Shown here: one piece after another, positions 1 to 12,606 of the stretch
Layout of the letters: the number at the start of each line of letters is the position of its first letter
How positions within the stretch are numbered: position 1 is the stretch's first letter
Assembly: GCA_009103225.1 (NCBI GenBank)
Contig: RHPI01000003.1
Location: 427,250-491,249 of the forward strand
Source of the DNA: Chlorokybus atmophyticus
Taxonomy: Eukaryota > Streptophyta > Chlorokybophyceae > Chlorokybales > Chlorokybaceae
Length of the DNA stretch: 64,000 nt
Direction of reading: 5' to 3'
The notes under the pieces: model-generated
Seen by the model: the letters and a program-made list of their open reading frames with translations, nothing else
Told to the model about the DNA's origin: nothing
The model's database searches: none
Translations under genes and position numbers: made by a program

Positions 1-3000
1 ACTTGTGTGTTGCTTTGCCAGCGTGTGCGGTGGGACTGTCGCGGCGATGGTGAAGCATTGAACGCAGAGTCTGTGCTCATGCTTGGCTGGAATGCATTCG
101 CATCGAGCGACGACGGATTGCTGGACCAGACTTGACCTCGCTTTCGCTTGCTGCGTGCCAAGGGCCAATGTCGCCCGGACCCGTTGCGGGCCAGAGAGCC
201 CTTGATGTCTGGGCTTGTGTCCCACTGGACACTGGACTCGTAGCTGGCGTATACGCTGTGCGGGCGCCCTTTCTCTTCATCTGCGGGCTCGCTATCTCCA
301 TAATCGTCTGACTGTAAGACACAAATGCATGTCAACAGGCACATTCTCAACAAGCATGGTGCAAGACTTCCAACAAAGCTGCGGAAGGCACGGAGTCGAA
401 GGCATGCGCACAAAGAGCTTGTAGCCAGGCATTGGCTGTGTTGATCACTTATGCACATAACGGGCTGCAAGCACAAACAACACTCATGCACATATTTACC
501 TTGTAGCGTGAGAGCCCCGTGCTGTAATGTAATGACGGCGAGCCCACCTGCTGTGCACAATGCCAGCCAACACTTCAACAACGTGATAGTGCACACATCA
601 AGACTCAGACCGTACAGCATTCTGATCTTGGTATACAGCATCAGTAGCAAGCAGTGTACTACCAGTAGCACCAACCTGTACGGGAACATCATAAAGACTA
701 TTCTTCATGCAGTCTGGGACATAAGCAGCGATGGCGTCATCGAGCCAATACATGTCCTCTTCGCGCCGGGCCCACTCTCTTAGGTCTGCCTTCCGAGCCC
801 GATCCACAGATAGATAAGTTGAAGCGTCAAGGAACCTCCTCCGGGTGATGTAATAAAAGGCGATTGTCATGACTGGGAGCGGAAGGAGGAATGGCGTCTG
901 CTCAGCAAACATAGCAGCGTTGGTAATAGTTCAAATGCTTTGCTAAGAACATGTTGTCGAATGTCCACTTGTCATCAGCACGACAACATGTCATCTCTGA
1001 GCTCTGTATCAAGCACGAGTTGCAAAGCTGCGCAAGCCCAATAGCAGAGCATGCTGTTTGCACCTGTCGTATGGATAACTTCAACGCGAATATCCCGATG
1101 ATGGTAATCTGCATCACCAGAAGTGCGGCGATGATGCGATTGTGTATGACTGGCCACATGCGCCCGCCAGACTCGAACTTGGTGACATGCGCATGCATGA
1201 TCTGCGCATGTGTCAAGGTCAACAAAGCGCTTTCATGCCATGCTAATGACGTTCGCCACCCCAACAGCAAGCAGGAGTACTTTGTCATTCACCTGGTTGC
1301 GCCAGATGAGATACCCCAACGCAAAATATCCCAGGACAAAGGGCAGCATCAGCGGGGCGATGATGCAAAAGTTGAGGCCAAGCACAAGGATGTTCAGGTG
1401 GTTGGGTGTGTGTCGATGATAGTCGATGTGCACGGCCTCAGGCTGCGGGTGACTTGGGACGCCAGGCACCTGAGATAAGTAAGATGCTATCAATCAACAA
1501 TAGACATCCTCAGAACACTGAGCACTTGTTTCCGCAGTATGCAGACACATGTTACCAACCATTCCACAAGACAAGAGTGAGCATAGACATGCATACACAT
1601 GTTCATACAACGTGGCATACCGGCCGTTGGAATACATAGCGCAACGATATCAAGGGGTGCAGCAGGAGCGGCGTGTATTGGATCAGCTCCAGTGGCATGA
1701 AGGAGAAGGAGCGCGTCACAACAAAGGTGATGAAGAACGACGATGCCGTAGGAATGGACGCTCCGAGTATGGTTACCAACTCTGCCGGATGATCAATAAT
1801 GTACTGCAACTGAGAGAAAAGAGTGCCTGATAAGGTGTACCTGCCAGCCAACATGCAGCATTAGCAGAAGTCCATTCATGCCAAGATCAAGTCTGTGGAG
1901 TTAGCCATGCCATACGCTGTGCATCATGCTTTCGTCAGCTCAGGTGACGTACCCAATAAAGACATTGAACAGCAATATGTAAAAGAACTTGCTGAACGCC
2001 TGTCTTTGCAGTTGAGACAAGGAAATCCCCAGTTGAATCTTTGATACCCAAAGGGCGAATATGGGCACGAGCTTCAGAAACAACAGCAGAACCCAGGTGG
2101 CGAAAATCGCTCTCAGCACTGTCCCAACCACTGGCAGGGTGAGCAAGTTTCTCCATTGTTGGGACTGACCCTGCAATCATCAAGTGTTACGCCATTGACA
2201 GTTTAGCACATGCACGTCCACATTGCATGCTTAGGCCAACTGAGCATAGACTACGACCAAGGCAGTCTTACCTTCAAAGTCTCTGTCAAGGCGGAGATGA
2301 GGGAAACACAACAGAGAAGAAAGAAGGGTTAGTGTCAGCACAAAGGCAGTGCAACACTGCCTGACAGTGCTTTTCTCAAGACATCAAAGGTTATGCTAGC
2401 CATCAGTTCAGTGTCCACTGATGTATGTACAGGAAACTTTGTCTGAATCATGTAATGGCAAGTGCTAATGTGTGTCGAATGTCCTGTTGAAACTTTGGTG
2501 CTGACTTATACCTGGGTTTGTAAAGCCGGCGATGAACACTACTGGCACCATGAAAAAGACAACAATAAAGAACATTGCTGTTCCGACCACTGCTCTGCGC
2601 AGCCCCAGCTCCCATTCCCGTTTCCTGCATGTGCAATGCCATGAGATACAGCAATGTACAACAGATCCTGTAGAACATACTGGGGTTAGCAGCTTGTACT
2701 GCCTTCCTGACTGTACCTGAGCCGTCGCCAGTACACATCACGCGGCTCCGGCGCTAACTGGACCCGCCAAGCATATCCATCACTAGTGTGAACAGCCTGT
2801 CAAGCGACAATAAGTGGTGTGCCTTCATATACTAACCACAGAGACAAGACTACAGTCAGGATAGTGCACCTGAGCTGCAAGGGTGGCGGTGGTGCGGCTG
2901 CGAAACGTTATGACGGCACTCGGCATTCGAAGACACAGGATTGCATATGTCTGCTCAGCTTGCAGCTCGATCGTTGCCGTTTTCAGCTGTTGCGTGTAGC

Positions 3001-4641
3001 AATGTATAGAATCCACCTGCCATGTAAGTGATAGAATGGTAAGCTACACCTGTGCGAAAGCAGCATGCACCCCACCATGTTGAAAGGCATGGTGGTGAAG
3101 CACACAGGAATGGCAAGGCGCTTACCCTCGGGCCAAACCACCCAAGAAAGCCGGTCTTATGTGTTGGTCGACCAGATTGCTGATTGTCGTCATCATTGTG
3201 GCCAACTTGGTAACTCTTTTTCCGCGGTTGTCGAGGTGGAGTGCTTGTCACCGGATGCTCAATCTCAAAGCGAGTGTATGCACTGCTTTGCCGTGCTGAT
3301 CCTCCATCTTCAGGCAACTGCAATACAGCGACACACCTTGAGTACATCCAACTCAGACCTTCTGACAGCAAGTAAATCTCATTGTTAACAATGATAGTGC
3401 AAACTGTGTAGCAAGAAGTAGGCTTTGGAGTACAGCCCCTGCATGCAAGCCAGACCTGGGCACTTTCGGCGACTTGCGCTGCTAGTATAGCCTCTGCACG
3501 ATCGAGCTTCTTAAGCAATGCTTCTCGCCTTGCATAGGCGCTCTCTACCTGACACATGTGCACACATACAGTATGAGCACTGCATCGTGGTAACTTGCAG
3601 CTGACCACATCAATAACTGAACAGGTCAGGTAGTGTCAGAAAGAATTCCTTACAGAGCGCATGTCGACGACCCCACGATGCGCAACAAAGTCTCTTGGAT
3701 ACAATCTCCCAAAAAACTCCCGCGCGCCTTCAACGGCCCTCTGCTGATTGGTTATTGGTCTTGGAGGTATGTCAGTCACAATGATGGTGTGCTCCTGGGC
3801 ACGTGTGTCTGCGCTTGCAAGGAAGCTGTTGCGGAGTTCTGTGAAATCCCTGTAGTACTGTCAACCATCGACAAACAGTTAATATGGGCAAGCAGCTGAT
3901 CATGCAGTGCAGTGCAAGCAGCAGAAAGGCTGGCTTACTTGATACAGAAGTACAAATGTGTACAATGAAACCAGCCACGTCCCTAGACAATGCGCCCAGA
4001 GCTTGGAGCTTTTGGGGGGTATGTTTGACATGGTGAACTGTTCTAGAGCTGATTTTGCTTCTCCGGCTGAAAAATTGCCTGTTGCATTGATTGGAAGCAG
4101 CACTGGCAAGCAGTACAAGCTGTAGGCAACAATGCTTGATCAATTGACAAGGTTACAAACTGATAGCTATGACAGATGTACAAATAGAATGCGAATATAG
4201 TTAATTGGTGATTGCAACTGAGCGAACATACCTGCAACCAATGAATAGTCGCAGAGCGAAACTAAACAGTCGCATGTACATGACCGTGTCCAGGCCATCC
4301 CGTTGAAGTATGTCAGCTTCTGTTGGCTTCATTGAACAACTGCACACTAACGCCAATCAGGAAGGCAGGCATACTCATCGTGCGCAGCGATGTACTCAGC
4401 TGCTGAGTACAAAAACGTCATCATAGACTACTTGTTAGTGAGGAAAAGTATGAGCAGTAGGCACGTACCGAATCCAGCCAAACCAGGAATGAGAGCACGT
4501 TTCATCATGGTCGGGCCGCTTCAAGTAGATGTATGACGTTGACTTCCATCTTCTCAAGCCCATGAATGCCAACACAATGACCAAAAACACCGCCACATTG
4601 ATGCCCACAGCTGCAAAGAACTGTGCCAACGTTTGTGCCAT
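1..4641 (-). CDS. OSCA/CSC1-like hyperosmolality-gated calcium-permeable channel (3' partial)
   Basis: Multi-exon gene encoding a plasma-membrane-type mechano/osmosensitive cation channel of the DUF221/RSN1_7TM family. The ATG at 4639-4641 opens an N-terminal helix (MAQTLAQFFAAVGINVAVFL). Going down the minus strand, family hallmarks follow in order: GLDTVMYMRLF (about 4300), LPINATGNFS and SNIPPKSSKLWAH (about 4080-3990), TDIPPRPITNQQ (about 3780), RPTHKTGFLGWFG (about 3150), SAVITFRSRTTATLAAQ (about 2900), and APEPRDVYWRRLR (about 2740). The C-terminal pore helices come last, including VVGTAMFFIVVFFMVPVVF (about 2570), SKIQLGISLSQLQRQAFSKF (about 2000), GYFALGYLIWRNQ (about 1310) and LPLPVMTIAFYYITRRRF (about 860). 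The exon ending VPVQ near 680 joins in phase 0 to an acceptor at 311. That last exon (SDDYGDSEPADEEKGRP...) is open to base 1, so the Ser/Arg-rich cytosolic tail and stop lie outside the window. Identity is secure; exact exon borders are approximate. Confidence 0.93.
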
Positions 4642-5520
4642 TGCACAGCAGCCCTGCTAGTGACTGCTCAGGTACTCTCTGAGGGACATCTCAGCGGCTC
4701 CGGACTGATAGGCTGTCGTCTTTGCCAAGCCTGTTCATGTCATTCTTCGTTTATGAAGGCTTTACCACGCCACAGGACTTGTAATGCATGCTTGGTACAG
4801 CTGCGATCAATATTCAGGTCCTGCAAAAGTGTGCAACATATCCTTATTGCTGAGTGGTTGTAGTTGAGCAACCAGCTCTTTGCATGACATGCACACTTTC
4901 TGAAGTCAATGTCGCTCCTACAGACTGACTGCTCGTGCAATGTTGACATTGTTGACATAAGTGAAATTGCTTAGCTTCCAATGTAACTGCTGCAAGCCAG
5001 TTCCTATCAAATTCGCCACAGCAAACAGCACGTACCGTTGACAAATATCTCAACATGCTCCAGCCCCGCTTGTTGTCCTCCGTCTCACTTGCAACTACGC
5101 AAAGCCTCTCTGTCTGTTTGTGCAACTGTTCCCTCACTTGCACAGCTGCACAGCTTCCAACTTGCTACCAGCGTCAACACTGGGCCAGTGTCACTGGCTA
5201 GCCTTCTCCAGTTGCTCCACCATCAAGCACGAAACAACCAGCAAACAATTCAATCTACATCTACACGCTTGCAATGATGCTTCTGAGCATGATTATGAAA
5301 GCTGTCAAACGTACAACGACACACACAAGCAGATTGTTTGAAACTGCTGCGTCCAATTTGCTGCCAGCTGGCAGGCCGCAAGGAATTGCACGATCCGGAT
5401 TGACGAACCCGGGTCAGAGATTTGCGATCGGTTTAGGGTTTTGCAGAACTCTAACCCTGCTTGTGTGGCACAGGCAGGCGGCGGCGGCGGGAGGAGAGTG
5501 GTCGGGGGGTTGGTGCAGCT
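4642..5520. promoter_or_regulatory. Divergent upstream region of the OSCA and TOC34 genes
   Basis: 879 bp between two outward-facing start codons; no gene seen. Near the TOC34 side it holds two telomere-repeat-like motifs: tttagggtttt at 5432-5442 (reverse complement AAAACCCTAAA, a telo-box match) and ctctaaccct at about 5450-5458, roughly 65-90 bp before the TOC34 ATG. Telo-boxes sit near transcription starts of many plant housekeeping genes; function here is inferred. Short reading frames in this stretch show no recognisable protein. Confidence 0.5.
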
Positions 5521-8500
5521 ATGGCGCAGGCGCGTGCTGAGTATGCTGAGGAGGAGCTGCACGAGGGAGAGGAGTACGACGACGAGGAGGAGTACGATGA
5601 GGACGAGCTGGAGGAGGGTGAGGAGTACGACGAGGAGGACGCAGAAGGTTTGAGCGGAAGGGCTGTCTTGTGGCTTGCATGCTAAACGCTTTTGCTTGTG
5701 CGTGTCTGAGAAGCAACGTGCTGGCAAAGGGGCACCACTGTGGCTGTCGAGCCCTGCAATGCACAGCCCCGCGCATATCCTGTACGCAGGCCAGTCGGCT
5801 TCTTGCCCAGCAGTCTCTGCTGCAGCAACTTCTTCTTGCGGCCGCGCTCTGCTGTGCATTGCAAGCAAAACAATTTGTACATGCCCATCTCTGCCACTGC
5901 GCTTAGATACTGTATGCGAGACGGCTGGTTTCTGTACTGCAGTATCATTTGCAGAATGTCATGGTCCCATGGTCATTGCGACAGCGCTGGTTGACTTGGT
6001 GCATGAGGTTGCATAACACCGTATGGACTTGGGTTGCAACAAGCTGGCTATGCCTTATGGCTTCATGCCACCTTGCTGCGCTGGTTGCCACAGTCACCTA
6101 CATTGTAGATTTCCTTGCTGGTAGGATTTCTGTTTTACTGCATGCAAAAGCTGGCTGTGCTCAGAGCCAGCTTTCGCATGTTGCCAGGGGGCTTGCAGCT
6201 GGCTAGAACCTCCACGGCGTGTCTGTCAATGCTTGCAAGCGTCGTATGCTTGACAGGCACGCGGTGCAAATGGCTTCCTTGATTGGACAGCTTGTCGTCA
6301 TGAAGTAGTCCCATTACCGATCTTTATTGGTGTAATTGATTTGACCAATTCATTGGTTATTGGATAAGGCAGGATTACCCAAACTCAGTGGTCCGTCATG
6401 CATGGCTATCATCCACAGGCTGCCAGTCACATCAACAGGGGACCATTGATCAGTTCTCATTGGCAGGCGTTGCAGGCGAGGCTGGTCAGCCGGGAGCAAC
6501 CACGCAGCGTGCGCCTGCCACGGGTGTTTACATTCGGGGCTTGGAGCCGGAAGGCACGACCGCCAGCGCCTTTGGAGGTCAGCCCGCGTAGTTGGCTATT
6601 CTTTTTACTACGTCTTAGCCTCCGGTGATAGCTGCATATCCAAATTGGCCTTCCGCAGCTTGGTGGTCTGCTTATTAACAGCAGTCTGGTCAAGGTTCCT
6701 GCATGCTTGTGTTGCGCTTGCATACTGTGTCGGTGTCCATGTGCGCAAGTAGTTGGTCAAGTGGTAGGTAGGACTTGATCGCACGAAGCATGGCTGTTGA
6801 GCAGTTCAGCACCATCTGCCTTGCATCGCGTGTGGATCAGGACGTGGCGGACTGAGTAGTAGTAGTAGTCCGTAGACTGTATATATGCCACACAGTTATG
6901 CCATGTCTGCTGCTGTCTTGCTTAGCGGTCGTCCCGTATTCACACCATGAGGTCTGCTTGAACATGCGGACTTTCACGAAAAGCAGTTGTCTCCTTGCTG
7001 AGTCGGGAGTTGATTGCAGCAAGCTTCTTGAATGCGAGGCGAAATACTGGCACTGCCAACTGGGAGGGCCTTATGCAACTCCCTGCCCCAACGCAAGCAG
7101 TGCTGCATGAGCTTTTGGAGCGGCTAAGAGCACAGGTGTGATTCTTCTTCCAGGTCGCCTGTCCTTGGTTACATGGTGGTTTGTTCTGCGACACTAACGT
7201 TGGATGGGACTGCAGGGCAAGAATCAGCTCACGATTTTGCTGCTTGGAAAGACGGGTGTTGGGAAAAGCTCGCTGGCGAATTCTATTTTGGGTGAACATG
7301 CGTGCAATGTTAGCGGCTTTGGGGTGAGCTACATGTTGAACAGCAATAAGCGCATGACTTTTCCCATTGCTGCTCATGCATTCAAGCAACAGATGCTGCT
7401 TGGTCTTGAGACATTGCCCATCATGGTGTTGTTGTGCTGCGCAAGCTTGGAACATCTACCTTGAAGAGAAGGCATTACCGCATTCTGGTGCCCTACCAGT
7501 AACAATGCACACAGCTGATGCAACATATGACGTTTGTATGGCAGGCTGGAACACAGCGCACACAGATGTTCTCAAGAGCTAAGGCAGGGTTTACCATCAA
7601 CCTCATTGATACGCCTGGATTGCTGGAAGGCGACTCTGTGGATGAGAGCTCCATTGCAAACATCCGCAAGTTCATCAGTGACAAGGAGGTGCATGCTGTC
7701 CTGTATGTCGACCGACTGGACATGTATCGTGTTGAAACGTCTGACCGGCAAGCGGCCAAGGCTCTGACCCGCACATTTGGTCGCAAGCTCTGGAAGCTGT
7801 GTACAATTGTGCTCACGCATGGGTATGTGCTTGTTCACATTGAACTGTGCATCATGACTATATGTGGCAGTATGTGATCTGTTTGGCACCTGTTGTTTCT
7901 TCTTCGACAAGCATTGTTTGTCCCTAATTGTCTTCAGGCAAGTCTCCCCGCCAGACAACCTGAGCTACGCAGAGTTGGTATCAAGGCGGTCGAAGGTGAA
8001 TGGCGCTGAGGCTTGTGCAAGGATTCTTTGTTTCAGCAGCTAACCTGCTTTTTGCTCTGCAGATAATGCAAGATATCATTCGCAGTACTGTCAAACTACC
8101 TGAAAGTGAGGTGAGTATAGCTTGCAGCGTTTTGCCTCCGTCGATGCTACGGCATGTGGTGCGCCCAAACTGACCTACCACTGCGATGGCTTCCACTGCA
8201 CAGGCTCCTCTTTCAGTTGCCATTGTTGAAAACTCCAGCCGTTGCGCAACCAACGGCTCAGGCGAAAAGGTGAAGTTCATTTGAGGGGTTGCATTCCCAT
8301 GCCAACGCAACTAGTCGACTGACACACGAGTCTGCCCTGTGTGCAGGTGTTGCCAAGCGGCGAAGTATGGTTGCCGGCATTGATCACCAGAATAGTAGAG
8401 CGCGTTGAGCTTGCTGATGGCCCCTTCGCTGCTGGTGATGCTGTGGACCCAGGTGTGGCCGCCAACAGCCGCTTCAAGGCGTACATTCTGCCTATCGCAT

Positions 8501-8648
8501 TGGTTGAGGTGAGGTTGATTGCCAGTACTACTGCATGCTGCATTCATGTGCATTGTTGCTTATCAACCTCGCATGTGTCAGGTGGTGGTGTTCAAGTTCA
8601 TGATGGGCATCATCCGGCGAGATGCAAAGCGCGAGGCAGCTTATATGC
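5521..8648 (+). CDS. TOC34: Toc34-type GTPase, chloroplast outer-envelope import receptor with acidic N-terminal extension
   Basis: Encodes the preprotein receptor GTPase of the TOC complex, which binds transit peptides at the outer envelope with Toc159 and Toc75. Start ATG is at 5521. Exon 1 (to about 5646) is almost pure Asp/Glu/Tyr (EEYDDEEEYDEDELEEGEEY). A Gly/Ala/Pro exon follows at about 6450-6576. The conserved part begins near 7053 with NWEGLMQLPAPTQAVLHELL, then the P-loop GKTGVGKSS at about 7249-7275. Next come AGFTINLIDTPGLLEGD (G3 motif, about 7580-7630), AVLYVDRLDMYRVETSDRQA, LTHG, SPPDNLSYAELVSRRS (about 7945), SVAIVENSSRC and EKVLPSGEVWLPALI. The end is a short hydrophobic segment (AYILPIALVE/VVVFKFMMGII) and basic tail RRDAKREAAYMQ, stop at 8646-8648. 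The C-terminal anchor is typical of Toc34/33. The acidic head recalls the A-domain of Toc159 and is absent from land-plant Toc34. A Toc159 identity is unlikely because there is no M-domain. Confidence 0.93.
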
Positions 8649-10407
8649 AGTAGGCAGCAGCAGGAGAGAGAAGCCTGCAGAAATCAGTTTTGTGGTAGGA
8701 CGTTTGTGTTTGCCTAATATTCACTGCTCGCAAGAGTTGTGGCATAACATTTGTGCTGCCAGTGTGCGGTGACTAGCTGTCGGTTCAGCAGGCTGCAACT
8801 CTCAAAGCCAACAATACCTCTCCGTTCAGCAGCTTTTCAAATGAGACCGCACTTGTTTCATTTGCTTACTCCCTTCACTGCCCCGCAGTTGCAGCTGCCT
8901 TGCGGAAGGCAGCATTAATGTCAGAAATGCTTCACAGCTAATACTTTAGCGGAGCTGCTAGAGTGTTAGCTGCTAGAGCTATAATACTCCAGCAACTGGC
9001 AAGCCACCAACCCTGCAACCGGGTTAGGTGCTTGCCAGTTGCTGCGAACTGCTTACCTGCCTTTGTGCAATGAAAGACGATTGACAGATGCGTAGGCTTT
9101 AGGTCTGTCCTCCTGCTGTCTGCAGAAACTGTCACACAATCTGTTGAGCAATGTTGTGTTGAGAGTGTCTGTGCACATGCGTGCAGACTATTTTTGAGTG
9201 CATATGGCTTACTGCTGTTACCCAACTCTGGTAGCCAATAGTCTAGCAGTCTCACCTGCTGCTGTGCTGGTGCATATTTCCTCAAGGTGGTGGCATTGCT
9301 TGCCATTGTGCGCGCTGCTCGTCTGAATGCTGTGTCACAACCCCGCATTGCATACTTTGTGCGGTGATGGTGATGACATTGTGATGCATGCATAACTTGA
9401 CCAACGGGGTGGTGTAGGTAGTAATGTACATAGTGTACAGAATATGCACGTGATGTATGCAACATGCACGACACATGCATGGACACTTAACCACAACCAT
9501 ACTCACCTCTATCACGTAGTAGTATAGCCTGGTGGTGGACTATCTGTAAGGGTGAGTGCGGACTGCATGCTGTGCTGATGCATGCGTGTGATGAACGACA
9601 CTATGCGTGAGCAATGACGTAGCGCATTGTGTGTACACACCAGTGTCTTGCTGTCTTTAACACGAGGTTTGAAAACCACTCATCATCTGGGCAACTGCTC
9701 AGGTTGTCCTTTGGCAGCATCTGTGCACAAGGTGTCAAATTGGTCGTGCTCAGCCCAGATGACAATAACAGAGGACAGCACAGATGATGATATCACACAT
9801 ACCGATATTGTACACACACGCAATTGCCCTCACACGTGCGCATGCACGCACGCACGCACGCAAGCAAGCAAGTGCACGGGGCACACACGTGCGTTCACAC
9901 ATACAGACACATACATAACGGGGGCTGCCGGGATCATGTGTAGTGTGAACTTGACGACAGATTACTAGCAACGTCAGCAACAACTCCATCAAGAGGACAC
10001 ACTTGTGTTGCACATTGATGCATCTCACACACTACAACATCTGCTGTGCATGCTGAGAATAAGCGGACCCACACATGTTAGCCTCTTGTATATTGGACAC
10101 GCAGCATCTGCCCAGCTGCTGCACGCATTTGCACATACTTGGCATAGCAGCCCCGTGGCCTAGTGCGGTGGTAAACCTAGTCATGGTGTAGTTTGTGTGA
10201 GGATTATGCCATTTGCCATGTTGGATCCACACCGTAATACAATTGTATGCAACGTACACTCTTTCAACAATTCCGTGAGTTCACGTCATTCATGTACACT
10301 CGTTTGCCAGCGATCAGCTGGACGGCACGATCAATCTCTACAGCTAATAAATTGTTTTGCGCGGTTTGCACACCTCTTACTGCTGGGTGGGAGGGAGGGA
10401 GCGGAGC
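8649..10407. other. Intergenic region between convergent TOC34 and EB1
   Basis: About 1.76 kb holding the 3' ends of two convergent genes. No supported gene. It contains a short (CGCA)n/(CAAG)n tract at about 9840-9872 and scattered TGCATGCA palindromes (for example 9387-9394). The longest open frame (8938-9486, minus) has no family resemblance or coding-like composition. Confidence 0.5.
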
Positions 10408-12606
10408 TCATGCTAGAGGCGAGTTGAGGATAGGCTCGGATTGAAGCCCGTTGTCGAGACCGGGAGCGTCATCGAGGCTTATAAGGTTCTGCTCTGTCTC
10501 CTGAAACTCGACCTCCTCTTGCTGCAAGGAGAACTCTCCCTGTTGCGAAGCCTCTCGGGAAGGTCTCTGCGATGACGGGGTTGCTGTCGACGAGATCAGC
10601 GCCTGCGCTTCGGCCATCACATCTGGCGAGTCCTCTGTGGCGTAGAGGATCTTTTGGATGGCTTGCACCACCTGCACAAGCAACAGCTCACTGTTGGCAC
10701 AGACTTTCCGATGCAAGTACTCAAAGTACGGTGAGTGATGGAAGTTACCGGCAGGTCCTGCAGCTCTGGTGTCTGGCAGAGTATTTCCACGTCGCGCAGC
10801 TTCGCAAAATAAAAGTCCCGTTCCTTCTCTAGACCGTCTACCGCCAGCTTGAGCTCAGTCACCTAGTTTGTGAAAGAGTTCACCAACCAATCCATACAAC
10901 CATTTCACAAGTATCCGATGATGCATGCATGATCGACACCCACACCTGATTCTCAACAGCCAACCAGAATGTGCACATATCAATGCCAAAGGCAGCTCAA
11001 ACCTGTTCTTGAGCATCCGTGCCGTTCTCTGGCTGTGACGCATCACCAGCATCAGACGAAGCTGCAGGTGCCGCTACAGGGCGCGCGGATGAAGATGCAG
11101 TGCGTGCGGGCATTGCTGCAAACAACAATAAGATCGCTGGATTTAGTATGCTTGCAGACTGTTGACGAATTCAACATGTTCTTCCCAGCAACTGTCATGC
11201 AACCCAGCACAGACCAGCACCAGCTTATAACCGCATGCGTAAACTACTCACACAAACTCGTGCTAATTGTGTCTCGTACTTATGCTGGTGGCACATGATT
11301 GAGGGCAAGTGCAATCATCAATGCCAGATCAATTGCAAGAGGTGTTGGGTTGTCAACTACTGAGCAGACGCATGTAGCAACAAGCCAAACTAACCTGATG
11401 ATGCTGACACCGAGCGGGGACGTGCTGTGGCTGGCGCGGCAGGCTTGTTCGGTCGGTTGGTGGCGGAGGGCGCATTCTCCTTATTCGCGCGCTTGGGTGC
11501 AGCTGCAGCGGGAGCGCTGGCCTGCGCCATGCTTGAAGACGGGTCCCCTTTGCTCTGCTTCCTCCTGTCCACGGGATTGTAACTGCGCCCAACCCTTGCG
11601 TCAGCCTGGATCTTGACATGCTAAGTGACATGCTCGTAACATCAACAAACAATTGCACTTCTCTATGCATGTGACATGTACGGAGAGTTCTGTTTGTTCT
11701 TGGTGTTGCGGGGTCAGAACCACAACACAGCAACAAGTGTAAGCATAAAGGAACAAGGTAATGACACTTATAACTGGTAACATCGGATAGATAACCGAAC
11801 AACACCCCAAGACCAAAGTCAACAAATGAGACAAACTAGCAACATGCATGCCCATGAGGACAGGACATGTAAAGTGACTGCTAACTCTCGCAGCTTGACT
11901 GCATGAAGCTTCATGGTGCGACAAACGGACACTGCCAAGCAAGAGGCAGGCAGCTCACGCAACAATTGCATGACGGACACTCACTCAACAGGAGTGCCCA
12001 CTGAGTCGCAGTAGCGTTTCATCCATTGTATAAACTCCAGGTTGTCCAGCGGCCTTGCTTTGATGAGCTTGTTGACCTCAATGTGCTGTAGCAACGTAAG
12101 TCAATCACCGTTGGCGGCTGGCGGGAGGTTAGTCAAAGCATGCAACGCACATCACCTTCGCAATCTTCAGCTTGTCAAACACCGCCTGGAGCACCTTGTA
12201 GTTGTTCACCATGTCGTACTCCGTCTTGGCATCAAAGTTCACCTAACGCCCCAATGCAAAGTTTGATGAGCTCATTTATTAACATCAACCTGGATGCCGA
12301 CACAATGCACAGTCTACAAGCTCAAACCTTGTGCATGGGCACTTGGCCTGGATGCACGCTGTCCATCAGCTGGCAAGCCACTGCTCCATTGGCGGTCTGG
12401 ACGATAGAAGATGACACCAAACGTCAATCAGATATGCCGCAGCTCGGTAGCAGCATCAAATGCAAACAGACGAGTTACACTGCTTTGCTCACCTGCTCTA
12501 CTCGATTGACGTTGAGGTTCAGCGTCGAGTTAATCCATGACAACAGCTCGGCCCGCCCCACAAAGTACGCCCCGTCCATCATCCCAATGCCCGAAACGTT
12601 CGCCAT
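10408..12606 (-). CDS. EB1: EB1-family microtubule plus-end-tracking protein
   Basis: Microtubule plus-end-binding protein. Start ATG at 12604-12606 ([20 protein letters not shown]) opens the calponin-homology domain. This runs over exons containing [54 protein letters not shown] and [20 protein letters not shown], then [12 protein letters not shown] basic/Ser/Pro/Ala linker follows ([13 protein letters not shown]..., 11390-11580, and a second low-complexity exon near 11000-11105). The dimerising coiled-coil EBH domain contains [19 protein letters not shown] (about 10790-10850) and [17 protein letters not shown] (about 10630-10680). The protein ends in an acidic tail ([18 protein letters not shown]) and SPLA, with the stop at 10408-10410. 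The C-terminal EEY/F motif used by animal EB1 to bind CAP-Gly proteins is not present, as in plant EB1c-like proteins. It has about six or seven introns and is convergent with TOC34. Confidence 0.95.

Noticed and set aside
8938-9486. 182-codon minus-strand frame downstream of TOC34
   Set aside because: No homology, Cys/His-rich composition typical of random frames here, and no splice-compatible partner exons.
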